From Ancylostoma caninum (lineage: Eukaryota > Nematoda > Chromadorea > Rhabditida > Ancylostomatidae), in the NCBI GenBank assembly GCA_037903475.1, contig JBAJFG010000625.1:124001-188000 (forward strand): a stretch of DNA of 64,000 bases. Reading direction: 5' to 3'. The position numbers were made by a program, and so were the translations under genes. Positions 40,538 through 51,580 of the stretch are shown here, in pieces (position 1 is the stretch's first letter; each line of letters starts with the position of its first letter). The notes under the pieces were generated by a model that saw nothing but the letters and a program-made list of their open reading frames with translations, did not search any database and was not told the DNA's origin.

Positions 40538-42357
40538 GTCACAATGCTTGATTAGCTGATAGTTAGCTTTCTCGAAATAGGAGAGACTGTAGTATTCCTA
40601 AAGGAGAGGAAATTTTCCAGAAAAATGTCACAATGTTTCAGACAACTTTTTTTGCTTTCCTCTAAAATTTCACAAAATTCAAACGTGCGCTTTCACTGCA
40701 TAGCTTTTAGCACGCGCACCAGTTGGAGCGTAAACACACAGTTACTTGAATGTGAAGAGAAAATCAGCTCCATGGAAAGAGTAGACTATAAGATATTCTG
40801 GCAAAAAAAAATATTACCAACATAAGCAGAAGAAATTCGAGTAATAAGCCTTCAAAATCTCCCTAAGAGAGTGAAAGAAGATTTAAAGCAGATGTCGCTG
40901 ACAGGCTGAACCCCTAGAACCAAAAAGAAACACAGTGTATGGAAAGCACCACCTTCTCAAATGCATTCATTACCAATAAATTCTCCAAAAGGTTCGGAAA
41001 TTCGTAAAATAGGATAAGAATAGAATTCAACGAAATATAGTAATAAACACTACTGCTGATAATATACAAAAAAAAAGCTTTACTTCCTATTTGTAACCTC
41101 CCAGAACGAAATCCAGGAATACTGCAGATTTCGCTTCAAAATTTTGCTATCCTGTTAAATTCATTCTTTTAGATGAACCATGAACGCAGGAAATTAGAAA
41201 AATATATGCCTAAGACCGAACGAAAACCAGGCAACTTAATTAATTTGACTAACGATTTAGGGAATAATTCTTATATTAGAAGAGCAGAAAGCCCTGTATC
41301 ATTTCTCATTATTTCTCCACAAATGCATTAATCTCTCCCTCACTCGCCCCAAAGTATGAAATTTTGATCCAAACCGAACTGAATATTCGAATTTGAATGC
41401 AGCCAACACGTTCTACTACATGTAATAGTACTGATACAAATTAACAACAAAACCACGTTACAGCATAAGCAACCCCCTATGCAGTTTCACGAAAATGCCA
41501 CCGCTAGCGCAAGCAAGTAAACAACCAATTGACTAAACCACAGCGAAACCCATGAAACAATGCGGCGCTCGTTGTGCTTGCCGTTAAACGGCAAGCAGCT
41601 TGCAGCAAACGGAAACAACGCCCAAAGCGGATGGCTGCTCTGATATAACAGGCACGCAGGACAAGGCAAACGACTCAGGAGCAGGCGAAAAACGTTTCCT
41701 CACTTCAACAAAGCTCGACATGGCATTTCATATGTGAAACGAAAAATTATCACGAAGTTAGCCTCTCCTAGTTCAAAAAGCGTAATTCTGAGAACCATTC
41801 CATCTTTGAAAGTTGAAAATTCTTGGAGCTTCCTTGGAAATCACTGTAAAAATATCTAGTACCAAGATGTGAAAGTGATCAAATCTACCACTTCCAAATA
41901 TCCACGCCTCAACCTCCTTTGAAAAAGAAATTTTACCTTCCCCAGATAGAAATTTATAAGAATTCCATTCATGAGAATATGTAATGTGACGTCAAAAAGA
42001 AAAATATTCAAAGCCGCCTGGGAAGAGCAATACTTTGCACTTTCAATCCAAGGGCAGAGAGATTATGCTGACTTCATAGCTCTCCCTCGTTCCCTTTAAA
42101 TTTTTCATATTCAACTATTAGGCAACCAATACATCACAGCATACAGGATCTCCTTAGATCAACTTATGTCGTTAGCGCTCTCGGTGTACGCTCCAGTGAT
42201 GTCACTCTCAACCGTTCCCGCAACGGAACACCGTGATTCAGAATTTCCACATCCATCCTACCTTGAGCACATTCACTAACAGCCAAAAAATTCTTCTTCT
42301 CCCTTTCAAAACCGTATGAAATTCCTTATCTCAATGGAAGGCGTCATAGCCCCTCTG

Positions 42358-42581
42358 AAGCAGGGACGCAGCCCGAACAGCGTAATACCTTCAGTACATA
42401 GCCTAGCAACATCTTCCAACTGCTGCCATCTTCCCCGTAATTGCTGCTAGAGGTATCCTCTTTAGGTACAGCAACTGAAGAACGATGGCAGCAATTGGAG
42501 GGATGATGGCAACAACCAGGAGCAGATGCCCTTACCTTCGCACTCGATGCACTACGCCATTCGAGCTGCGTTTGTGCTGCA
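42358..42581. mobile_element. Inverted-repeat MITE, family 3 copy A
   Basis: The left arm (GCAGGGACGCAGCCCGAACA) and right arm (inverse of GCACAAACGCAGCTCGAATG) match over about 28 bp with mismatches. The left half closely resembles the inverted segment at 62.4-62.56 kb. The internal sequence has CTGCTGCCATC/GATGGCAGCA stems. No gene is supported here despite a 110-codon minus frame. Confidence 0.6.
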
Positions 42582-45500
42582 CAATTATCATAGCTGAACC
42601 TGGCGATCCGAAAATGAACGAAAAGAGGACGAAATCTACGCGGTTCGGGTGCTTTATGGCTTCCAACAGGGTGCAAATAGGGTAAGGATAACCGATCTTT
42701 CGCCCAATTGTAACCTTGTAAAGCTACTCACATCTCCAGAACCAGGAACATAAGAGCAAACGATAGCGAGTATGTCGAACGTCTGTTGAATTTTAAACCA
42801 AAATGAGACCAGCAACCTGTTCTGCTCAAGACCGGACTCAGATGCTACGGTCTTTGGATTCACATCATAACCACCAACTCTTTCTGGTCAAAAAAACACA
42901 TCACTGCGCTGTTCACACATGTAGAATTTTCATTCGATCTTCGCATGTGACGCATAAAAAGACAGAAAGCAGTAATAAACACCCAGGCAAACCGCTGGAT
43001 CCCACAGAGTCTTCTCCTTCCAGAACGCGTCATTCCAGGACCGATGGGAACCATCGAATAAGAGCTACGGCTTACAAGTTCAGAACCAAAATCCCATGAC
43101 ACTACAACAAAAGATGGGACTTCTAAACTAGACCAGAGGATAGCCACATACCTGAATGCCATCAGCAATCCTAAAATTGGAACTCATCCACTATAACAAG
43201 CGCTAAAACCACAAAGTTGAACGTTAGACATGGGAGAAACTCTCTCTAAGAGAGACAACTCATTGTTAGGGCGCAAGCGCAATTCGGAACACAAAGAACG
43301 TTCAAAAACTATACAGACAGAAGCAGCACAAACAAAATCCATGGCACAGATGGAAGCAAAACTTTTTGCACAGCTGCAAACGATATCAGTTAATTGAAAA
43401 GAGGAACAGATTGGTTTATCGATAGACTTCGGCCGCTTGCCTACTGAGATGACCCGTCTGTTTCGAACCTTCGTGTTTTTGTCCTGTGTGTGTTCGGAAA
43501 AAAATGTTTCTAGAAGCTAAAATGAATCCTCTTCACATACTTTTAGATAACTACTCAACAAATACTCAAAGAAATGGAAGAAAAATAAGTTGGAAACGAG
43601 AAGGTCTGCTTCATTCTTTCCCCAAAAAGGACTGAAATAAGGTGAACGAATGAGAAGAAATTACTCGGGACTCCACGGCAAGGAGATTTCTGAAGAGAAA
43701 CCGACAAGAAAACAGTCGACATTGCAAAGAACCAACAGACGTGGTGCTTAGTTCTTGCATCACCCGTGCCACGCACACATCAAGCGCTAAGGCTCAAAAG
43801 GCTCTTCTGATAATTTTTCAAGAACTGCATTAGAAGGAGCAACTGAGGTGTAGCACGGAAAATCGCTGTTTAGCCTGCTGTAGGAGTATGAACATGGATG
43901 TTCCAAGAGAGACCTAAAGCTATAAAATTTCTCAACCAACTGCTTGTTCTCGTTTTGAACACATTTACAAAAGCGGAATTTTCGGATACAACTCCAAAAA
44001 CCAGCGGAATTGGAGCGCTATTTGAGTGTGAGAACTGAATAGCAATCAAATAGCGACCAAAAGCAAACGAACAGCGGCATAATGTCACCCCAACCCTGCC
44101 CATTTTAGGAACTGAACTAAAATGACATGTGGCTCCCTTACCGAAATGCCTGAGAACTAAGTTTTCTGACCAACGTAGCAAAGTACGAATGTATTAGGTC
44201 CAAGGAACTACCAGTAGATTCCATTTCGACTTCATTGACTGAGATTTTTCGCAGCGATTATTTGGAAGTCTTTTGGAACGCCAACTATGTAAAGAAAGCT
44301 GGGTTTGACCAGATACGCTCTGGAGAAAACACTACTGGTTTTCGAATTCGAGGTAACGCTAGGTAAGAGTAATGAGATCAAAATGAGCAGCTTTCTAATG
44401 AGAAGGCATAGAGCAGCAAAGCTGAAGCGCATGTGTAAGTTACCAGGCTTGAATCAGATCCTATAACAATGTAAAAACATTGTAAGGACTTTGGAGAACA
44501 CAGAATATGAATCTTTCAAAGAGCACAACGCAGAAGCCTGGGTACACGTCTGCCACAAAGACTGCCGCCCCAAAACCATTATGTGTAAACACCGCAAAGT
44601 AGAGAGAAAAAATTACAGTAACTGAACTCAAATGCACAGACTATGTACCTATCACTTGAACATGGATGGTCTGAAGGAAGCCGCATTCTTCTCGGCAGAG
44701 CAAACATGTGGTAACTCTAGGAAAGAATGATTCGAAGTAGTCTTGGCTGGATTTTATGGTCGCGCGCTAAAATCGCCCACTGACGGCAGCGATTTATTCC
44801 CTGTAATCATCTCTTCATATAATCATGAAATGAAGCCGTAAGCAGTAAGCACATGTGTGATGAATGGACCCAGCAGAAAGCGAACACATACGTCACGGTG
44901 TGGTAGGAAACCACAAATAAGGCGGAAAAAGCTCTGGATTTCACTCCAACCCGGGATTTTACAGCTTAAACGAGCACAAAATTAGCTCAGCCATGGAAGC
45001 TTCCTTGATGTTCGGAATGCTGCATTCCTTGACGAGTTGTCAATCCCCAAAACTAATCTCTCATCGTTAGCTGCAGAGGTTTTCCTAGATGGCCGCCCCA
45101 AATGCAAGTGACAGAAATGAGCGAGCAGTGCTCGTCAGCCCGTGTTTACTGACTGCCTTCCTGTGCTGGCAAAATGCGGAACAGGCGGAGAAATAGAATC
45201 CTTCAAATTTAGAGCCTGGTGATCAGAAATCTCACCGACAGACACACGCGCGCTCGCAGATTGTGTCCATTCTAAGTTTGCAAATCTGAGCAAAAAGCAT
45301 CGTCGAAAACAAGTCATGTCAGACAGGGACGATAGCGTAATAAAATCCACGAAAATTTCAGGATAATTTCGCGGCGAAGATTTCAGAAACTACTGGGCTC
45401 GGATGCACCAATGAAAGCATAGGCAATGTAACACCTACGAATAGTAGCTAAGTAGGTATAGAAAACGTCACGTGTGGGTAAACAAACTGTAGTCAGGTAA

Positions 45501-46027
45501 AGAGTAAATTTAAGTACGTTGACACATTTACCAGGGTAATCTCAGTGATGCATCCCAGCCCTGGATAAATGACAGCTTACTGCCAATGATAAGCACGTTT
45601 TTTTAACCACGAATTTAACCACGTCAAAACAACGGTATTGCATCATCAAACAGAAGCTGCAAATAAATTAGAATTGCTTAAGCCGAAACGCATGTACACT
45701 AGACCAATTCATCAATGTTCTAATCACCGCAACAGAAATTCAGTGTTAGACAGAAAAGTACAAAAATTCTTGTTTTCCAGGGTGATGAGTTTGACGGCTG
45801 TCATCTCCAAGGTTTCACTCTTTCGGTTCCAATTTTTCACCCATCGTGAAGCATCTTCTCTCCCTTGACAACATTTCCTTTAACTTTGAACAATCTCCAA
45901 CAAAGTTTTGTTCAGAAACAACATTTCTAGAGCCACAAGAAGGCCTAAAAAACGAGTCATCATCAAGATAAGCTCTATCCCAAGATTTATACTTTAATGG
46001 ACACTTTTATGGATGGACTTGACTCCT
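42582..46027. other. Intergenic, no gene supported
   Basis: No element ends, RNA genes or credible exons seen. Frames of 98-103 codons near 42.8-43.2 kb and 43.9-44.2 kb show no protein-like features. Confidence 0.55.
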
Positions 46028-46070
46028 TCAGGCTCTGGCGAAGGCGAAGCCGCGAAAATGTCGCCCAACG
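46028..46070 (+). mobile_element. Decayed second copy of the hammerhead-like motif
   Basis: The segment beginning CAGGCTCTGGCGAAGGCGA corresponds to the motif at 2.4 kb (minus). The CUGANGA box is altered to CTGGCGA, stem II is reduced to GGC/GCC and the GAAA box is present. It looks like an older relic of the same repeat, without a functional core. Confidence 0.3.
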
Positions 46071-46348
46071 AAGGAGTTTCAACTAACTCGTGTGTTGGCC
46101 AACAGAAACATAAATATTGGAATTTCATGCAGAGATTCACCAACAAACGGACTTGTGATTAGTTCAATCGCCTAGCTACTGAAAGGTGATAAGAGTCTTC
46201 GGCCAGAAGTTCTTCATAAATATTTCTTATGCTTCTTTGAGCAATTCAGTGATGTTGTTTTCAATGCAAGAAATCAATACAATGCAGATACGTATATACT
46301 TGTAAATGTAATAAATGTGGAATATAATAACGTAATATAATAGTACTA

Positions 46349-46597
46349 GTGCCCAAAAGGAAACGAGGTGGAGGTGGAGGATGGCCACCAGTAGAATCTT
46401 GGCAATCCTTTCCAAAACCCCAATGGATTGTTCCAAAAAGCACTGAATTTCTATTACGACAGTGTTTAGGAAGACCGAAGCAATATTTACCAGAAGTCTT
46501 GTACTCTGGATATGAACCGCTAGATTGCCACCATCACTTCTTGTCAGTAATAACCTCGAAGCTAGGGGCAAAACTAGGCGGAACTAAGGTGCTTTAA
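46349..46597 (+). CDS. Hypothetical open frame with basic and Gly-rich start
   Basis: Frame of 82 codons opening at GTG, with an N-terminal PKRKRGGGGGWPP stretch (nuclear-signal-like), Trp/Pro-rich residues (WQSFPKPQWIVPKS) and an ordinary-looking remainder. No ATG and no family match. The minus strand is also open here (114 codons). An internal exon or a transposon relic are both possible. Confidence 0.17.
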   Translation: MPKRKRGGGGGWPPVESWQSFPKPQWIVPKSTEFLLRQCLGRPKQYLPEVLYSGYEPLDCHHHFLSVITSKLGAKLGGTKVL

Positions 46598-47153
46598 ATA
46601 TGTTATCTCTCAGATTCAACCACATCCAAAAAGGCACTCGATAGGAGTTCTGCATCAATTTATAACCAAAAACAGCATAAGGCAGGTCCAGCCCCTCCAG
46701 TCCATAATGAAGTATCCTGAGAGTAAGTCTAACTCATCCTCCACATTTTGGACGAGCTTTGCGAAGGATCAGCACTTTGGAGAGGGACGAAGAGGTAGGT
46801 ATGGGCCATCACCACATTCATCGTGTTCGCTGAACGATTAGCCTGCTTCCCAAGTTTAAGTCTTGTAGATCTCCCGATATCCAGTGTTAAGTCATGGGAT
46901 TAGCAGTTACTGCGACATGTGGGATTATACAACTGGAGTGACAACAACAAATAAAATCCAGGTAGCAAATTCCTTCGCACACAGCAGGACGCCATTAGTT
47001 GGCTAAAGTGAAATGAAGAAGAACACAAAGAACGAGTAAATCAGATAACAAAATAAACTTTTCATTAGCCAAATGAGACGCTCTCGCTAACAGCTTCCTC
47101 TCAAATTCAGTTGAGGAAAAACCTAATTTCCTCGGAGATTTCAGCACCTCGAT

Positions 47154-48082
47154 CAGGGCACAGCACTAGGTGGTCAGTGTCGGTTGGGGAGTACTAAGTC
47201 CAGTCGGATTCCGAAATGGGCTACTAAGTTCGTACCTACATACTAGGGTTCTTTCAGGAAAAGATGGTAGCACTAAAAAAAGTGACTTAAATAGCCGTTA
47301 GTGAAGACAACGAATGAAGTTTCACCAAGAATTGCGTACGATTTGGCGAAGACAGCCTAATTCATCTCAAATTCAAGCTAAAATCCTCGAAAAACCGATC
47401 TCAATACGAAACTGTTTGGTCCCGCTAGAACTCGTTGAAACTTATTATAGGACCTGTCATAAACAAGAAATTGTCGCGTTTTTTCCCAGACCCGAAACTT
47501 TTCCAGGAAATTTCTCTTGTTTGAAGAAGTGTTCTGATGCGCTGTCAACTCCAACAAATGCAGCTACATGGTATCAACTCTCCCCACAAAGTGGCATCTT
47601 TCGTTTTTGAGAAACCGTCTTCGTTTTTTTTTCATCTTTGGTTTCAAAAAACCGTCATTACTGGTTAAAAAATGGTCAAAAACCACTTTTTGGCCATTCT
47701 TGATGGTTTTTTCCAAAAATCAACACGGTTTCTCAAAAATGAAGTGCGCCACTTTGCAGTGATACTTGTTGCTGTAGTGCGCATCCACAGTCAAAATTTT
47801 AACATGATATGTCTCCTACAAGTTAAGCAACACCTGATTATCACTGCAGCGCGCTAGACTGCAGGGTAGGGATGGAGTAAATGGTTGAACGACAGTGATT
47901 TCCAGTCACGAATCTGATGATCCTCCAGACATACCTCTCTGAAATCTGCTTGTACATGTACGTAACTAACATCAGTAGACGGCTAGCGGTTGGCTAGGTC
48001 CCGGACATTGGTGCTAAGCCCAATGAATCTGCAGGACGCTACTAAGTCCTGGTGGTCAATGACCACCAAGTGCTGCGTCCTG
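47154..48082. mobile_element. hAT-type non-autonomous element, family 1 copy B
   Basis: 929 bp. Ends are CAGGGCACAGCACTAGGTGG and the inverse of CAGGACGCAGCACTTGGTGG. The 8-bp duplication ACCTCGAT is identical on both sides (47,146-47,153 and 48,083-48,090). It is the same orientation as copy A and recognisably similar throughout, including the central palindrome. It is more decayed than copy A at its ends. Confidence 0.93.
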
Positions 48083-48681
48083 ACCTCGATGCTTTGAAAC
48101 GGGATCATCACTAGCAGGGGGAATCGTTGAGGTATTCAAAGGATAGCTTTTCCAATGTCATGCCAGCAAGTGTGCCAGCGCTTTCTCATAAAATGAAATG
48201 TTCTGTGATGCTTTCCTAGAGTTTCTTTCATGACACTCGGACTTTTCCATTAAAAATACCGACATGTCTCCAGCGTTTTTCAAGACATCTAGTGTTCATC
48301 GCTCGCAAACATCAGAGGTCAGTCACACTGGAAAAATTATGATAACTAACGGATCTTAAGAGCAGAAGAGGTTCCCATCTCGATAAGACAACCAATCAAT
48401 GAAAATATTGCTGCTCTTCAACATGAATTGTTTCTTTCTAACCTACCTCAGTACAATGTTAACAAAACACAAGTAAACCTCTGGAGCCGTGAAAGTAACG
48501 CTTCGAAGCGAGTATAGAATAGCAGGCAAAAATTTTTTTGCTGGTTTTGTTGTCCATGCTACGAGTTGAAACATTTTCAGTGCAAATTTCATCGTAACGC
48601 ACACGAAGAACCAAATCGCATGATCCGAACGGTTGAGTTCTTGCCAACGCACAGATCTGCCTACTCCTAAATTAGGCGATT

Positions 48682-48747
48682 CCTTGCGAATTATCTCTTG
48701 AAATTGTCCAACGTCCCTGCGAATTGTCTCTTGAAATTGTCCAACGC
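48682..48747. repeat. 33-bp tandem duplication
   Basis: Units 48,682-48,714 and 48,715-48,747 share TGCGAATTxTCTCTTGAAATT and differ at three positions. It is an isolated local duplication. Confidence 0.85.
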
Positions 48748-49194
48748 ATCGACCTCCTTTTTTTTCTCGAGAAAATCATGCAGGAACATTACAGCACATT
48801 TCTCAAAGGTCCTCTTCACATTTCGGGATAGAAATTTGTCTCCCAGAGCTGTAGCATAAATAGATCACATCTGATCCATAAAGTGCTCTCACTTTACTGT
48901 CAGATGGTAACTACTCCATCCTCAACTAGCTCAACTAGTGAGCCCAGGGATGGTTATGCTTTGTATAGAATGTTGGGAGTAAAGCACGGGATATTCGTAG
49001 AAATTCTTATACTACTGAATGACTTCATCTTTACTAGGAAGAGCTGATTTCGATGATCAGCAATGAAAAATTTTATTCAGTAGTCAAAACATGAAAGTGC
49101 GCAAATGAAAGCAATATGCAATTTTATATAATAATCCAGACGCAAACTCTTTTAGGATAGGAACTATGGAAGCTGTAACTTCGCAACTATTTCT

Positions 49195-49286
49195 ACCGAC
49201 AATTTTCCACTATTCATAGACTACAACTACCGATAATTTTCCACGATTCATAACTACAAATACCGATAATTTTCCACGATTCATAG
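49195..49286. repeat. Tandem repeat, about 33-bp unit, 2.8 copies
   Basis: Units begin ACCGATAATTTTCCACGATT (first copy ACCGACAATTTTCCACTATT) at 49,195, 49,229 and 49,262. The repeated minus-strand peptide (NRGKLSV) is an artefact of the tandem structure. Confidence 0.88.
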
Positions 49287-50881
49287 AAAGCTGAAAATAG
49301 CAGTGTTTGTGAGTAATTTCCCAATAAAAATAGACGTTTTCAGCAAATGGGATTACAAGTAAATCTATGAGCATCGCGACAGCGACCTTCACTTGAAGTC
49401 GAATTGTTAACAATAAAATTAGCTTCTTACAATATAATTATTTTGAAGGTCTGACGAAGTTGTTCGAGCACGAACGCTGGCCAATAAAGGATTGCATACA
49501 GAATTCTACAGTATTTAGGCATAACACGACGCATCTGAATAAAATTGGCATTGAAACTGCGCGAATGGAGAAGATGAACGACAGCTCATGCTGAAGTGTC
49601 AAAGAGTTGGAAATGTCACTCCAACGGATTCTTCAGAAGAAAAAAACTCCGTTGGCTTCCCCAAAAGCAGTATCCAGGTAAAAACAATCATCTAGCGCTG
49701 ATTTTATAAACAGAAATATTTTACTGCACATCGAAGCAGACTAACGAGTGGTATTGCCTACTCCTAGAGGCGACCGAATTCTAGCCTAACAAAAAATGAA
49801 AAAGTGAAAACCACTGAAGAAAATTTGTTGCAGCGCACTTCAAGCTGGTTTTTTCCTGTGATTAAAATAATCAAATAGCGTTAGATAAATCTATTCTATA
49901 AATTGTGTAAAGTTTGAGTCTACTGTTGTATTAATCAATTTTAAAATGACTCTACATTGACTGAAATGAAGTTTAATTTCTATTCTTACATAAAATAATT
50001 TTAAACTAGTTTTTGGTTAACTTTAATGATTCTCAATGAATTCCTGAATTTGAATTCATGTTACCATTCTTTGCACCAATTACTGGCTCTGAGAATAGGA
50101 TAGATTGACGCCGAAAAAAAAAAAACAGAAACTGGAATAACATGGGAACACGCAGAAAAGACCGCGACCATAAAAGGGTTAGATGAAATTTCCTTACATA
50201 TTCTGAGTCTACGATCATAAATAAGGACATCTAAATTCAGGGAAGATTAAGCCGCAATCAAAACTCCTAGCAGTAATAGTATGAAGACGTTGACCGAGAA
50301 AAGCTGCCAATAGGCATGAGCAGGGTAACACCAGTTACCATTTGATTGTACGTTACGCTAGACAGGCAATGGAAGGAAAAAGTCTCCCCTAGAATTTAGT
50401 ACTCGTGAAAATAGGAAGAATTTGGCATCCCATTATTATAGACGACAAACACACAGAAATCAGACGTAATTATCGAAGCCTTGTGTAGTTGGAATGCAGA
50501 ATTGCCATTTCAGCGGCGGTTAACATCACGACACCAGAACTCTGCTCGGTGGGTTCTCGATGAGGTGAAGTCAGCTGACGATAAAGGTGAAAAAGATACG
50601 AGAAGAAAGAAGAATGATGAATTCGAATAGAAACTCTGAGGAGAAGGCAGCAGCCTGCTAAACACACTTTTCCAAAGCAATTTCTCCTCGATGCCTGAGC
50701 AAATTTGCCTACAGAGGAAAAGTAGGATGCCTGGTATCCATAAAGTGCAAAAATATTGCAACTTCCCATCTTTTCGTCCAAACTTTTTCGAGAGTAGCGT
50801 GTGCGGAAAACAATAGAGAATACCCACTCACTATAAATGAATGTTACAAATTAACTGGAACAAACACATGCGAAGAAGGCA

Positions 50882-50940
50882 TCAACGATCAGAAGTGATG
50901 ATCGTATCATGAAAGAATAGATCTCGGAACCACGGTTTGC
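50882..50940 (-). other. lem-2: Possible last exon of lem-2 (one of several options)
   Basis: The donor after 51,581 leaves one base of a codon. Downstream on the minus strand, an acceptor (TTTGTCTCCGTAG) at 50,941-50,942 opens a 59-nt stretch that keeps phase and ends in TGA at 50,884-50,882. It would add a tail beginning GKPWFRDLFF. It does not look like the expected final RRM beta strand (hydrophobic, then Lys-Tyr), so it is only one candidate. A second phase-compatible acceptor lies near 50,720, and reading through a 40-nt intron near 51,541 gives a hydrophobic, Cys-rich alternative. Confidence 0.15.
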
Positions 50941-51580
50941 CTACGGAGACAAACCTAGATCTTAAATAATGACGAAAATAAGTCCGTAAGTAGTAGACAC
51001 GTGGTAAACTAGACAAGGAGTCATTAAATGACATACCTGGTATCCATAAAGAACAGAAAGAAAGCCAACACTAGATGAAATCGCTACAAACTTTCAAGCA
51101 TAAAATTTAATTCCATTAGAATTAAATCCAAGCTGAGACTACCACATGGTTGGTAGCAACGTTGCAATCCCCAGAGAACTTCTCTGTGGAGTGACTTTCG
51201 TCAAACTTTTTGTAGTTCCTAGTACTTACCACACGCATTCATATTCACATTTAGTGGGCTGATAAGATCTTGGCACAAGCAGCACAGTTCAGTGGAGAGT
51301 AGATAGCATTCGCGCATATGATGTACGTGCACATCTGGTGGATCTCACATTTAGAACATTGGAACCAATTGAGAGAAAAACCTCCCATTGGGAAAATGAT
51401 ATGGTATGACAGAAAAAAAAGAAAATACTGATTCCTTCGGTAAACTGAAACAAGGAAATGGACGACGATTGAACAATATATCGGAGAAAAAACCTGACTT
51501 ATGCAATGAGTCCCACGAAGTGTGTTTCCATCGATGATAGCTAGAAATAAAGCCAGAAATCCCAACAAAATTCAACGTAC

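Noticed and set aside
42344..42676. 110-codon minus-strand frame
   Set aside because: Overlaps an inverted-repeat element related to the copy at 62.4 kb; the frame is not kept there.
50731..51056. 16-bp repeat CCTGGTATCCATAAAG at 50,737 and 51,038
   Set aside because: Similarity does not extend beyond the 16 bp, so it is not supported as an exon duplication or element.
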